From an uncultured Rhodospirillales bacterium (GTDB taxonomy: Bacteria > Pseudomonadota > Alphaproteobacteria > Kiloniellales > Kiloniellaceae): 42,915 nt of DNA. Within the stretch, counting starts at the first letter, position 1; each line of letters begins with the position of its first letter. The notes under the pieces were generated by a model that worked only from the letters and a program-made list of their open reading frames with translations, was not told the DNA's origin and did not search any database. Positions 1-8,162 of the stretch are shown here, piece after piece. Made by a program: the position numbers and the translations under genes. Where the stretch lies: positions 1-42,915 of the forward strand of contig CAJXUS010000037.1 of the NCBI GenBank assembly GCA_913060675.1. The letters are read 5' to 3'.

Positions 1-41
1 AGCCTCGGTCTCGTGGGCTCGGAGATGTGTATAAGAGACAG
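1..41 (+). other. Sequencing adapter (Nextera/Tn5) at contig end
   Basis: Positions 8-41 match the 34-base Nextera read-2 transposase adapter. They end in the Tn5 mosaic end AGATGTGTATAAGAGACAG at 23-41. The seven bases before it (AGCCTCG) equal the last seven bases of the reverse complement of the i7 index CGAGGCTG, known from memory as N710. This is library-construction sequence left in the assembly, so genomic sequence begins at about position 42. Confidence 0.97.
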
Positions 42-109
42 GAATAGAAAAAGTTTACGAGGGCCTGAGTGATTTCGGTTTTACGATCATCGTCTAGTTT
101 AATGCGCAT
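42..109 (-). CDS. DUF2164-like small protein, 5' fragment cut by contig end
   Basis: Read on the minus strand, an ATG at 109 opens a frame of 22 complete codons beginning MRIKLDDDRKTEITQALVNF, which then meets the adapter. The start resembles DUF2164 family proteins (small, about 80-90 residues, beginning with a short strand and then an amphipathic helix). A purine-rich GAGAAA lies about 6-12 bases upstream. It lies downstream of the GH114-type gene in the same direction, with a gap of about 50 bases. The family call rests on few residues; function is unknown. The rest of the gene is missing from this contig. Confidence 0.5.
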
Positions 110-161
110 TTGGTTTTTCTCGGATTGAGGATGTTGAAATTGATATTAAGGGCCAATGGTA

Positions 162-950
162 TTAGTCGGGGCAAATTTTTAGTGATTTTGTCAAGTCGCG
201 ATCTTTGAGAATCAAGCTTACCCCGTGTTTTTTTACCTTATTACAGTAAGGGGATATGTCCTGGAAATTGTCTGTGTATTCTGCAGCAAAAATGGATTTT
301 CCCGCTTTTACATAGGGGGTCATTTCCGCGCACCAGTTATCGGCGATACAGTCTTCGGTCAACGCCCAATCAAAATGAGCGACGAGAACAGATGCGAGGT
401 CTCCGGCGTTCTTTTGCCCAATAGAAAGACCACGTTTGTGTGCTTCATTGGCTAGCCAGAGACTGTATCTTATTTGATCCTGCTTCGAGATAGGAAAGCC
501 TGTGTTTGCCCAATGTAGATCCATATTATCGGGCTCCATACCGTCAAAACCTTTGGCAGCACAAAGATCCATTCGAGCCTTCATAATGGGGGCGAGAAGA
601 TCTATGCGACGGATGTCGAGCCACTTCTCTCCTTCCCAGCCTGCATAGTCTTTCCCAATGATGACAGAAGGGAACTCTTTTGCATCTGCTCGCCAGTCTT
701 CCCATGCGCCCACATTGATATAACAAATCACCTTGGTGCCGTTGGACTGAAAAGCCTTGATTGTTTTAGGAGAAGTTTCAAAGAGGTCGAGATCGATCAT
801 CTGTACAGGGCGGGTAAAGTCATATGGCTCTGTAAGCTGCCAGTCCCAGGATAGAAAATCGTGGGGCTGCCACCAGGTTTGAGCTGAAGCTGAGGTGAAG
901 CTGGAAAAGAGTGCGAAAATACTGATAATATTAAATAAAGTTACTCTCAT
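162..950 (-). CDS. Secreted GH114-type glycosidase (endo alpha-1,4-polygalactosaminidase-like)
   Basis: The product has 262 residues. The first ~23 form a signal peptide (MRVTLFNIISIFALFSSFTS, then ASA-Q), so it is exported. The mature part has GH114/TM1410 hallmarks: a WQPHDFLSWDWQL start, strand motif KVICYINVGAWEDWR near residues 70-85, KWLDIRR, and an acidic MEPDNMD motif near residue 140 that fits the catalytic carboxylates of this TIM-barrel family. Characterised members cleave galactosaminogalactan-type polysaccharides; the substrate here is unknown. It starts 24 bases after cobK on the same strand, so it is probably cotranscribed with the cobalamin genes, although no functional link is evident. 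The start is an ATG with an AAGTGA element 8 bases upstream. Confidence 0.8.
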   Translation of the reverse strand: MRVTLFNIISIFALFSSFTSASAQTWWQPHDFLSWDWQLTEPYDFTRPVQMIDLDLFETSPKTIKAFQSNGTKVICYINVGAWEDWRADAKEFPSVIIGKDYAGWEGEKWLDIRRIDLLAPIMKARMDLCAAKGFDGMEPDNMDLHWANTGFPISKQDQIRYSLWLANEAHKRGLSIGQKNAGDLASVLVAHFDWALTEDCIADNWCAEMTPYVKAGKSIFAAEYTDNFQDISPYCNKVKKHGVSLILKDRDLTKSLKICPD

Positions 951-974
951 ACGCGGTTCACTTTACTCGCTTTG

Positions 975-1745
975 TTAGAACTTAATCTGACTGATGAGCC
1001 AGTCTTGAACCTGTTTTGAACATCGGACAATATGGGTGGGTGGTAGGGCCGGACGGGAAATCATAAGTACAGGGATATTGCATGTTCTCGCTGCTTCGAG
1101 TTTTGCCACAGTTGCTTCTCCACCGGAGTTTTTACTGACGATCATATCGATGGAACGATTTCGAAGAAGGTGGATTTCATTATTTAGAGAAAATGGACCG
1201 CGTTCAAACAGGATCTCTAAGTTGTTGGGGAGCGGATCTATCTCAGGCGTTTCAATCATCCGCGCCAAATAATGATGATGAGAGATGCGCGTGAAATTCT
1301 TGAGTTCTTTTTGTCCGGTGGTGAGAAATATACAGAGAGGTTTTTTTATCGCTTTTAGGTGATCTAGAGCGCCTTCAATATTCTGTAGGTGGACCCAGTT
1401 ATCTTCGGCGGTTTCAGTCCATTCTGGACGAGACAAAATTATATGGGGAAGTTGTGTGTCCCAACAGGCTTTAAAAGCATGGGCGGTCATTGTTTGTGCA
1501 AAAGGATGGGTGGCATCAATAACAGCCGATATTTGGTTTTCTTTCAGATATTCTTTGAGCCCTTCAATGCCCCCAAATCCGCCAACCCGCTCTTGTCCGG
1601 AAACGGCCGTGCGTTTTTTGGTAACCCCCGCACGAGAAGTGATAACTTCAAAATGAAGATCTTGTGCGAGAAGGGCCGCGAGTTCATTTGCCTCTGTTGT
1701 CCCGCCTAAAATAAGGACGCGTTTGTTTGTGGGGCTTTTGCTCAT
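975..1745 (-). CDS. cobK: Precorrin-6A / cobalt-precorrin-6A reductase
   Basis: This 256-residue enzyme performs the NAD(P)H-dependent reduction of the corrin macrocycle in vitamin B12 synthesis in the cytoplasm. Visible signatures are the N-terminal nucleotide-binding segment RVLILGGTTEANELA, VIDATHPFA near residue 75, a central FLTTGQKELKNF, and the C-terminal VSKNSGGEAT...KLEAA block, all typical of CobK/CbiJ. A longer frame begins at 1763, but the ATG at 1745 is preferred: it overlaps the cbiD stop codon by one base (TAATG), which implies translational coupling. Because the upstream gene is CbiD rather than CobF, the substrate is more likely the cobalt form (CbiJ role). Confidence 0.92.
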   Translation of the reverse strand: MSKSPTNKRVLILGGTTEANELAALLAQDLHFEVITSRAGVTKKRTAVSGQERVGGFGGIEGLKEYLKENQISAVIDATHPFAQTMTAHAFKACWDTQLPHIILSRPEWTETAEDNWVHLQNIEGALDHLKAIKKPLCIFLTTGQKELKNFTRISHHHYLARMIETPEIDPLPNNLEILFERGPFSLNNEIHLLRNRSIDMIVSKNSGGEATVAKLEAARTCNIPVLMISRPALPPTHIVRCSKQVQDWLISQIKF

Positions 1746-2851
1746 TATTTTGCGACAATACATTTTGCAATGCTACTGCGGGCGACAATATTGCCGGGGC
1801 GATCAATAATAATGACATCAACGTCGGTTTTCCCATTGAGAATTTTCAAGGCTTCATCTCTGGCAAGATGGGCAATTTTTTCGGCTAAGGGAATGTTCTT
1901 TTCAAGACAGCGAACCAAAATTTGATTTGCTGTGTTTGCTGTCTTGGCTTCTTCAATAACCTCAACCGGGGCATCAAGTTCCTGCAATCGTTTTGCAAGC
2001 CATGACATGTCAACCTGACTGCGCCCGGAATGTAAATCTCGATGGCCCATGGCAAGTTTTGTTAATTTTCCAAATCCTCCGCCAATGGTCAGACGCGGAA
2101 CAGGATGCTCGCGTAGATATTTAAGCATACCACCCGCAAAGTCACCCATGTCGAGCATATCGCCTTCTTCCAGGCCATAGAGATCCATGACAGTTTTTTC
2201 AGAAGTTGATCCCGTACAGCCAGAAACATGAGATCGCCTGGTCGCAATGGCGACGTCAATGCCCCGATGGATAGAATGGATCCAGGATGAACAGGAAAAG
2301 GGAACAACAACGCCCGTGGTGCCGAGAATGGAAAGGCCGCCGAGAATACCAAGTCTTGGATTCCAGGTTTTGGTTGCAAGCTCTTCTCCGCCGGGAATAG
2401 AAATTTCTATGACCACATCGCCGGTTCCACCATGTTCTTGTACGACTTCGGCAATGACCTCGGTCATCATTTTTCGGGGCATGGGATTGATCGCAGGTTC
2501 TCCGGCTGGGATTGGAAGACCTGGCTTTGTCACCATTCCGACGCCTTCGCCGGCGTGAAAGACTATGCCGCTTCCAGGCAGGCCATGGCTCACATGTGAG
2601 ATTATAGTAGCCTGGTGAGTGACATCAGGATCGTCACCTGCATCCTTGACGATAGCTGCCATGGCTGTGGTATCGTTTAATTCTTCTCTACAGAGGGCAA
2701 AAGCAGGTTGCTCTCCCTTTGGCAGAGTTATAGTAACTGGATCGGGAAATTGGTTGGTTATTAGAGCTGTATAGGCTGCCTTAGTTGCCGCAGTGGCACA
2801 GGCACCAGTTGTCCAGCCTCTTTTTAAATTTCCTTCGGGTTTTCGAGCCAT
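1745..2851 (-). CDS. cbiD: Cobalt-precorrin-5B (C1)-methyltransferase CbiD
   Basis: This 368-residue protein methylates C-1 of cobalt-precorrin-5B using S-adenosylmethionine, a step of the early-cobalt-insertion (anaerobic-type) B12 route. It carries the diagnostic N-terminal motif RGWTTGACATAATKAA near residues 11-26, the Gly-rich VSHGLPGSGIVFHAGEGVG, an INPMPRKM block and GGLSILGTTGVV. Length is normal for the family. It is first in a minus-strand operon with cobK and the GH114-type gene and is divergent from cobA across 135 bases. No cobalamin riboswitch is visible in that gap, and no clear Shine-Dalgarno precedes the ATG. Confidence 0.95.
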   Translation of the reverse strand: MARKPEGNLKRGWTTGACATAATKAAYTALITNQFPDPVTITLPKGEQPAFALCREELNDTTAMAAIVKDAGDDPDVTHQATIISHVSHGLPGSGIVFHAGEGVGMVTKPGLPIPAGEPAINPMPRKMMTEVIAEVVQEHGGTGDVVIEISIPGGEELATKTWNPRLGILGGLSILGTTGVVVPFSCSSWIHSIHRGIDVAIATRRSHVSGCTGSTSEKTVMDLYGLEEGDMLDMGDFAGGMLKYLREHPVPRLTIGGGFGKLTKLAMGHRDLHSGRSQVDMSWLAKRLQELDAPVEVIEEAKTANTANQILVRCLEKNIPLAEKIAHLARDEALKILNGKTDVDVIIIDRPGNIVARSSIAKCIVAK

Positions 2852-2986
2852 GATCGTTATATACTAAGTTGTTATTTTACAGTTCGTTTGGCTTAATCGT
2901 TGGGGGCTTTTCAAATTAATCCCTCAAGTAACACAAGTTTGGTTATACCGTAAGAGCGAAGCTACACGAGAAGGACAGTGTGATAA

Positions 2987-3835
2987 ATGGATAAACTGCC
3001 TCTAGATCTACCTGATTTTAAACCCGGCTGGGTTTGGCTTGTTGGTGGTGGCCCCGGAGATGCGGGTTTGTTGACTCTTTATGCCTTGCACGCACTGAGA
3101 TCGGCTGACGTGCTGATTTATGATGCCTTGGTAGGTGATGACGTCCTTAAGTTGGCCCGAGAGGGCTGTGTCCTTGAATATGCTGGCAAACGTGGTGGCA
3201 AACCATCCTCTAAACAGGCTGATATCTCTCAGCGGTTGGTACAGCTTGCACGGGAAGGCAAACGTGTCCTGCGCCTCAAAGGCGGTGATCCTTTTGTTTT
3301 TGGCCGTGGTGGCGAAGAAGCCTTGGCACTTGTTGAGGCAAATGTTCCATTCCGGGTTGTCCCTGGAATTTCCAGTGGTATCGGTGGACTTGCTTACGCG
3401 GGTATTCCTGTTACGCACCGCGATTGTAATTCAGCAGTGACTTTTCTTACTGGTCATAATGCCAGTGGAATTGTGCCGGATAACATTAACTGGGCAGGTC
3501 TTGCACAAGGCTCTCCCGTAATTGTTATCTATATGGCAATTAAACATCTCGGTGATATCGCACAAAAATTAATGGCCAATGGACGCTCAAAAGATGAACC
3601 AGTTGGCATCGTTAGCCGGGCTTCTACTCCTGCGCAGAAAGTTCTCGAAACGACTCTGGGGACCTGTGTCGAAGATGTTGCCAAAAGTGGTATTGAACCT
3701 CCTGCGCTCGTAGTTGTGGGCGAAGTTGTTCGGTTGCGCGCAGGACTTGATTGGATGGGGGCGATCGAGGGGCGCGTGTTAACCTCAGATCCATTAGGGT
3801 TGAAAACTCAATCTGGAAAGGTAGCGAGCGCTTGA
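2987..3835 (+). CDS. cobA: Uroporphyrinogen-III C-methyltransferase (SUMT)
   Basis: The product (282 residues) methylates uroporphyrinogen III at C-2 and C-7 with S-adenosylmethionine to give precorrin-2, the branch point to cobalamin and siroheme. The motifs are canonical: VGGGPGDAGLLTLYAL near the N terminus, LIYDALV, LRLKGGDPFVFGRGGEE around residues 93-109, and VPGISSG. It lacks a CysG-type dehydrogenase/ferrochelatase domain, so it is the stand-alone form. The ATG follows an AGAAGGA element. Its 3' end overlaps cobB by four bases (TTGA), and the pair faces away from cbiD-cobK. Confidence 0.95.
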   Translation: MDKLPLDLPDFKPGWVWLVGGGPGDAGLLTLYALHALRSADVLIYDALVGDDVLKLAREGCVLEYAGKRGGKPSSKQADISQRLVQLAREGKRVLRLKGGDPFVFGRGGEEALALVEANVPFRVVPGISSGIGGLAYAGIPVTHRDCNSAVTFLTGHNASGIVPDNINWAGLAQGSPVIVIYMAIKHLGDIAQKLMANGRSKDEPVGIVSRASTPAQKVLETTLGTCVEDVAKSGIEPPALVVVGEVVRLRAGLDWMGAIEGRVLTSDPLGLKTQSGKVASA

Positions 3836-5169
3836 TTACCGAAGCGAGTGAGGAATATCGAGGTAGCCCCAGAGGGCTAATCATTGCAGCTCCGTCTTCT
3901 GGAAGCGGCAAGACGACACTTACACTCGCTTTGCTCCGACATTTTAAAAATAAGAATATTCGGGTCGCTCCGGCTAAGGTTGGACCCGATTATATCGATC
4001 CAGCTTATCATGCAGCGGCTGCGGATAGGCCCTGTTACAATCTAGATCCTTGGGCGATGAGTAACGAAAGTCTATCTGAGATCATAACCCATGCAGGTCA
4101 AGGGGCGGATGCCATTTTGGCCGAAGGTGTCATGGGTCTTTTTGATGGTGCAGCCGGGGGGGCAGGATCAACTGCAGCACTTGCAAAAAAAACTGGTTGG
4201 CCTGTTATTCTTGTTATTGATGTTAAGGGAATGTCTGCTTCAGCAGCTGCGATACTGCACGGATTTGCGTCTTTTGATCCTGAAATATCTATTGCTGGCG
4301 TGATATTCAATCGGGTGGGCTCCTTGCGTCATGTTTCCCTTCTCAAGGAAGCTTGTGATCCGCTAGGCATCCCCGTTTTAGGATATCTCAAAAGACAAGA
4401 AGAGATGGTGTTACCAAATCGACACCTCGGTCTTGTACAAGCTATAGAACATAATGAAATTGATCTCTATCTTGATAATGCGGCTCAGCAAGTTGGTTGG
4501 GATATCGATTGTGAAAAGCTCTTGGCTTTGGCCAAGCCAACGTCTCTTCCTTCAAAAGAGCTTACTGCTTTTGTGCCGCCACTTGGGCAGCGGATTTCAG
4601 TGGCACAAGATTTAGCCTTTTCATTTATTTATCCCGCTCTTCTCGAGGGATGGCGTTCTGCTGGTGCTGAGTTAAACTTTTTTTCTCCGCTTGCAGATCA
4701 AAAACCGCCACCAAATACTGATGCGATATATTTACCAGGCGGGTATCCTGAGTTACACGTCGGACAGCTCGGGGCCAATGTGAGATTTTTTACCGGATTA
4801 CGTGCTGCTGCTGCTGCAAATGTGACCATTTATGGAGAGTGCGGTGGTTATATGGTTTTGGGGAAAGGCCTGATTGATGCTCGGGGTGATCACCATGAAA
4901 TGGCAGATCTACTCCCAGTGGAGACGTCATTCTTAGTGCGCAAGAGATCACTTGGGTACAGAGCCGTCAAAACTCTGGTTGAAAGCCCCCTTGGGCCAAA
5001 AGGGCAGAGCTACCGTGCGCACGAATTTCACTATTCAACAGTTGTGGACACTGAGGGAAATCAGCCTCTTTTTGATGTCATGGATGCTAGTGAGCAAAGT
5101 CTTGGGCGGGTTGGCTGCCAAAATGGATCGGTAATTGGGTCTTATATCCACTTGATAGATCAGGGTTAA
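3832..5169 (+). CDS. cobB: Cobyrinic acid a,c-diamide synthase
   Basis: This ATP- and glutamine-dependent enzyme amidates the a and c side chains of cobyrinate or its cobalt-containing equivalent. The N-terminal half is a dethiobiotin-synthetase-like ATPase with a P-loop (SSGSGKTT, residues 22-29) and the family motif GPDYIDP. The C-terminal half is a class I glutamine amidotransferase with the nucleophile in YGECGGYMVLG (Cys about 337) and HEFHYS (His about 397). The open frame extends upstream to an ATG at 3751 inside cobA, but that would add residues unlike the family. The TTG at 3832 overlaps the cobA stop (TTGA), has GGAAAGG 10 bases upstream, and gives a normal N terminus of 446 residues in all. 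Confidence 0.92.
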   Translation: MITEASEEYRGSPRGLIIAAPSSGSGKTTLTLALLRHFKNKNIRVAPAKVGPDYIDPAYHAAAADRPCYNLDPWAMSNESLSEIITHAGQGADAILAEGVMGLFDGAAGGAGSTAALAKKTGWPVILVIDVKGMSASAAAILHGFASFDPEISIAGVIFNRVGSLRHVSLLKEACDPLGIPVLGYLKRQEEMVLPNRHLGLVQAIEHNEIDLYLDNAAQQVGWDIDCEKLLALAKPTSLPSKELTAFVPPLGQRISVAQDLAFSFIYPALLEGWRSAGAELNFFSPLADQKPPPNTDAIYLPGGYPELHVGQLGANVRFFTGLRAAAAANVTIYGECGGYMVLGKGLIDARGDHHEMADLLPVETSFLVRKRSLGYRAVKTLVESPLGPKGQSYRAHEFHYSTVVDTEGNQPLFDVMDASEQSLGRVGCQNGSVIGSYIHLIDQG

Positions 5170-5288
5170 TACCCTTAAAGCTCCTCCTCTCAAAGCTGTG
5201 TTGCTGCAAAAGAGGTCAAAACCTGCTATACTCTTTCAAAAGAATGTAACAAGGCAGTCTTTTTGATAGAGGTTTACAAAAAAACTAC

Positions 5289-6677
5289 GTGAATAGAGAA
5301 CGTTTCCACAGTTCCACACAGTGTTTGCCTCCACCCCAACCTTTTCCCATGATCCGAGGAACAGTTGGCCGCTATCTTGCACGTCCTTGGTTCGACGCTT
5401 TAGCACTTCGTCTCGTTGTGAACTACCTATTCCCCCTCACAAGAGCTCTTCAAACTGCAATCGTTAGCGAGGGCGATGCACATGCTCTTGAAAGTGAATT
5501 AGAGCTCAAAACCTCTCTCCCAAAAAGCTGTGATGATGCCCTGACTGAAATATGCATACGTCACTATGTCGCAAAATCTGCGTTTGAGCGTTGGAAGGTG
5601 GTTATGTTTGGGGATGGCTTGAGCATAGCGGGCAGAGTTTTTGCGGAACTTAGGAGACAGGAAACATCCCAGCGGTTGTTGGAAGCGGCCTTGATGTTCA
5701 AGGAAATACGCAACCAGATCGAACCCATTAAATGGCAACTGCCTACGCCAAAAGACTTCCATGAGCATTATGTTGGCTATTCCGAAGATCCGGGGGAGGT
5801 ATATTCGGCACCTCAAAAGATGCCGCCGGTCGATATGTCTCACTCAATCCATGGGGTCTATGGTCGCGAGTATTGGCTCCGTTATGGATCATCCTTTGGG
5901 GGTGAAAACTGGGTGCGGTGTTTTGAGCCGCTCACGGGACTTGAACCATCTGCTCCCACATTGATTTTTTTACAGGGCCTAGCCGTTGAACAGGACTGTT
6001 TTCAAGATAGAGAAGATCCCGTTTGTGCCTTAACAGAATCGGGTTTTCGAGTTTTACGAATACAACAACCAGGTCACGGGTTTCGTAAAAAACCGGGTAG
6101 ATTCGCTGGTGAAGAAGTTTTTGCACGGGGACCAATCGGCCTCGTGGATACGTTTCAGCAATGGATATCTGATGTTGCAACGCTAATTCACTGGGTCAGA
6201 TCGCAAAGAGGAGGGGCTGTCGTTCTCGGCGGCGTAAGTTTGGGTGCCCTGGCTTGCCAGCTTTATTCCACAGTTGCATGGGATTGGCCGGAGAAACTAA
6301 AACCGGATGGGCTTTTACTTATTGGTACAAGCGGTAACGTTTTGGATGTTTTACGTAAAAGTTGCCTTACAGAAGGTTTGGGCGTGCCGGAAAAATTACA
6401 TGAGCTCGGCTGGAAAAAAGAAGATTACCTTCGTTGTTTACCTCTTGTTCAGCCTTCAGGACATTCCGTGGTGCCTCCTGACAAAATTATTTTCATGCTC
6501 GGGCAGGCCGATAACCTGATGCCTTATAAGGGCGGGCTTGAACTTGCCGATCGTTGGCGGGTTCCTCCTGAAAATAGATTTTTGAGAAATGGTAAAGGCC
6601 ATTTTTCCCTTTTGATTGATCTCATCCGGGATCCAATTGTTTTAAGGCGCCTGGTCGAGATTACAAACATCGATTAG
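5289..6677 (+). CDS. Alpha/beta hydrolase family protein, substrate unknown
   Basis: The 462-residue protein has a C-terminal alpha/beta hydrolase fold preceded by ~200 residues of unrecognised helical sequence. The triad can be placed: nucleophile in GGVSLG (Ser about 317), acid in GQADN (Asp about 408) and base in GKGHF (His about 438). LIFLQGLAVEQD and QQPGHGFRKKP fit the oxyanion-hole and early strand regions. No signal peptide is seen. The architecture faintly recalls ABHD18/DUF2048 proteins, but this is not firm. The start is a GTG at 5289 with only a distant GAGG; an internal ATG at 5349 is an alternative. It follows cobB by 119 bases, and no link to cobalamin synthesis is evident. Confidence 0.75.
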   Translation: MNRERFHSSTQCLPPPQPFPMIRGTVGRYLARPWFDALALRLVVNYLFPLTRALQTAIVSEGDAHALESELELKTSLPKSCDDALTEICIRHYVAKSAFERWKVVMFGDGLSIAGRVFAELRRQETSQRLLEAALMFKEIRNQIEPIKWQLPTPKDFHEHYVGYSEDPGEVYSAPQKMPPVDMSHSIHGVYGREYWLRYGSSFGGENWVRCFEPLTGLEPSAPTLIFLQGLAVEQDCFQDREDPVCALTESGFRVLRIQQPGHGFRKKPGRFAGEEVFARGPIGLVDTFQQWISDVATLIHWVRSQRGGAVVLGGVSLGALACQLYSTVAWDWPEKLKPDGLLLIGTSGNVLDVLRKSCLTEGLGVPEKLHELGWKKEDYLRCLPLVQPSGHSVVPPDKIIFMLGQADNLMPYKGGLELADRWRVPPENRFLRNGKGHFSLLIDLIRDPIVLRRLVEITNID

Positions 6678-6921
6678 CTTTCAATTGAACCATGCAGAGG
6701 GGACAAGGGTGCTGTGTTTTGTCGGGCATTAACATTGATATGATTATCTGATACTGTGCGTGAAAATTTAACTGGATTGTGTCCGGTTAAGCCGTCGTAA
6801 GTGATGCAGGGCTTGATTGTATCGGCCGATAGACTTACATAGGCCCTAATATCAATACGAGATGATGCACGTTCCTTTGTAATTTTACCAAGGACGAGAA
6901 TATATACGAGATAGCAGAGCA

Positions 6922-8076
6922 ATGAATTCTCTTGGCATAGATAAAGATCCCAAAGATACCCGTGTTGTCGTCGCCATGTCTGGTGGTGTCGATAGTTCTG
7001 TTGTTGCGTGTATGCTGAAAGAAGAAGGTTACGACGTTATAGGTGTAACCCTTCAACTTTATGATCACGGTATTGCTCTTGAGAAAAAAGGTGCTTGTTG
7101 CGCGGGACAAGACATTTACGACGCACGTACAGTTGCAGATCGTTATGGCTTTCCACACTATATTCTCGATTATGAATCTCGCTTTAAACAGGACGTAATG
7201 GAAGATTTTGCCGATAGCTATATGCGCGGCGAAACCCCTATTCCCTGTGTGAAATGTAATCAAAAAGTAAAATTCAAAGACATGTTGGCCATGGCCAAAG
7301 ACCTTGGTGCTGATGTCATGGCGACCGGGCATTATGTTCAGCGCATAGAAGGCCCCAATGGTCCAGAACTACACAAGGCCTTCGACGATACAAAAGATCA
7401 GACTTATTTCTTGTTTACAACGACTGATGCTCAACTCGATTTTCTTCGCTTTCCTTTGGGTGGACTACCTAAAACGGAAACACGGAAAATAGCCGAACGC
7501 ATGGGACTTTCTGTTGCCGACAAGCCAGACAGTCAGGATATCTGTTTCGTTCCAGATGGCTCTTACGCGAGGGTTGTGGAACGCCTACGTCCAGGAGCCT
7601 TGGACAAGGGTGATATCGTCCACATGGATGGCACCGTTTTGGGACAGCACGAAGGTATTATCAACTATACGGTTGGACAGCGCCGCGGTATTGGTGTTGG
7701 TGGAACGTCAGATCCGATTTATGTCATTCGTTTAGATGCCGCGAAAAAGCAGGTTATTGTTGGCCCCAAAGAAGCCCTTTCCCGGGATGTTGTGCTGGTG
7801 AACGAGCTCAATTGGTTGGCTGAGCCAATGACCGATGGGGGCCGTGAGGTTACGGTAAAGCTTCGGTCTGCTTCAAAACCGACAAGCGCCACGATTTACC
7901 CAGAAGGTCAGGGCCTTGGTATGGGAGGCGCGCGTGTTGTCTTGCACGAACCTCTTTTTGGAATATCTCCCGGACAAGCCGCGGTGTTCTATGATGGCGA
8001 ACGCGTCCTCGGCGGTGGTTGGATTGTCTCAACCGAAAAACGGGCCCTGGATGAAGAAGCTAAAGGCGCGGCTTAA
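6922..8076 (+). CDS. mnmA: tRNA-specific 2-thiouridylase MnmA
   Basis: MnmA installs the 2-thio group on the wobble uridine (U34) of tRNAs for Lys, Glu and Gln, using ATP and sulfur relayed from a persulfide donor. The 384-residue product has the PP-loop [11 protein letters not shown] (about residues 18-28), the first catalytic cysteine in PIPCVKCN (about 110) and the second in QDICFVPDG (about 206), followed by a C-terminal beta-barrel region with YTVGQRRG. Length and motif order are normal. It stands alone; about 240 bases separate it from the upstream hydrolase gene and hold no feature I can support. Confidence 0.96.
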   Translation: MNSLGIDKDPKDTRVVVAMSGGVDSSVVACMLKEEGYDVIGVTLQLYDHGIALEKKGACCAGQDIYDARTVADRYGFPHYILDYESRFKQDVMEDFADSYMRGETPIPCVKCNQKVKFKDMLAMAKDLGADVMATGHYVQRIEGPNGPELHKAFDDTKDQTYFLFTTTDAQLDFLRFPLGGLPKTETRKIAERMGLSVADKPDSQDICFVPDGSYARVVERLRPGALDKGDIVHMDGTVLGQHEGIINYTVGQRRGIGVGGTSDPIYVIRLDAAKKQVIVGPKEALSRDVVLVNELNWLAEPMTDGGREVTVKLRSASKPTSATIYPEGQGLGMGGARVVLHEPLFGISPGQAAVFYDGERVLGGGWIVSTEKRALDEEAKGAA

Positions 8077-8162
8077 ATCGGAATAAACCTTCTGGATCTA
8101 CACGTATGTTCCTGCTATGTTCTGAATGATTTTCCCGACTTAATCACTCAGAAGTTCTTGTC

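Noticed and set aside
2852..2986. Possible cobalamin riboswitch between cbiD and cobA
   Set aside because: The gap is only 135 bases and no B12-box-like conserved sequence is visible.
3751..3831. Upstream ATG start for cobB at 3751
   Set aside because: It would lie 85 bases inside cobA and add residues not typical of the family; the coupled TTG at 3832 is better.
6674..6922. 82-codon minus-strand frame between the hydrolase and mnmA
   Set aside because: It has no recognisable domain or good ribosome binding site and overlaps the ends of both flanking genes; random-like composition.
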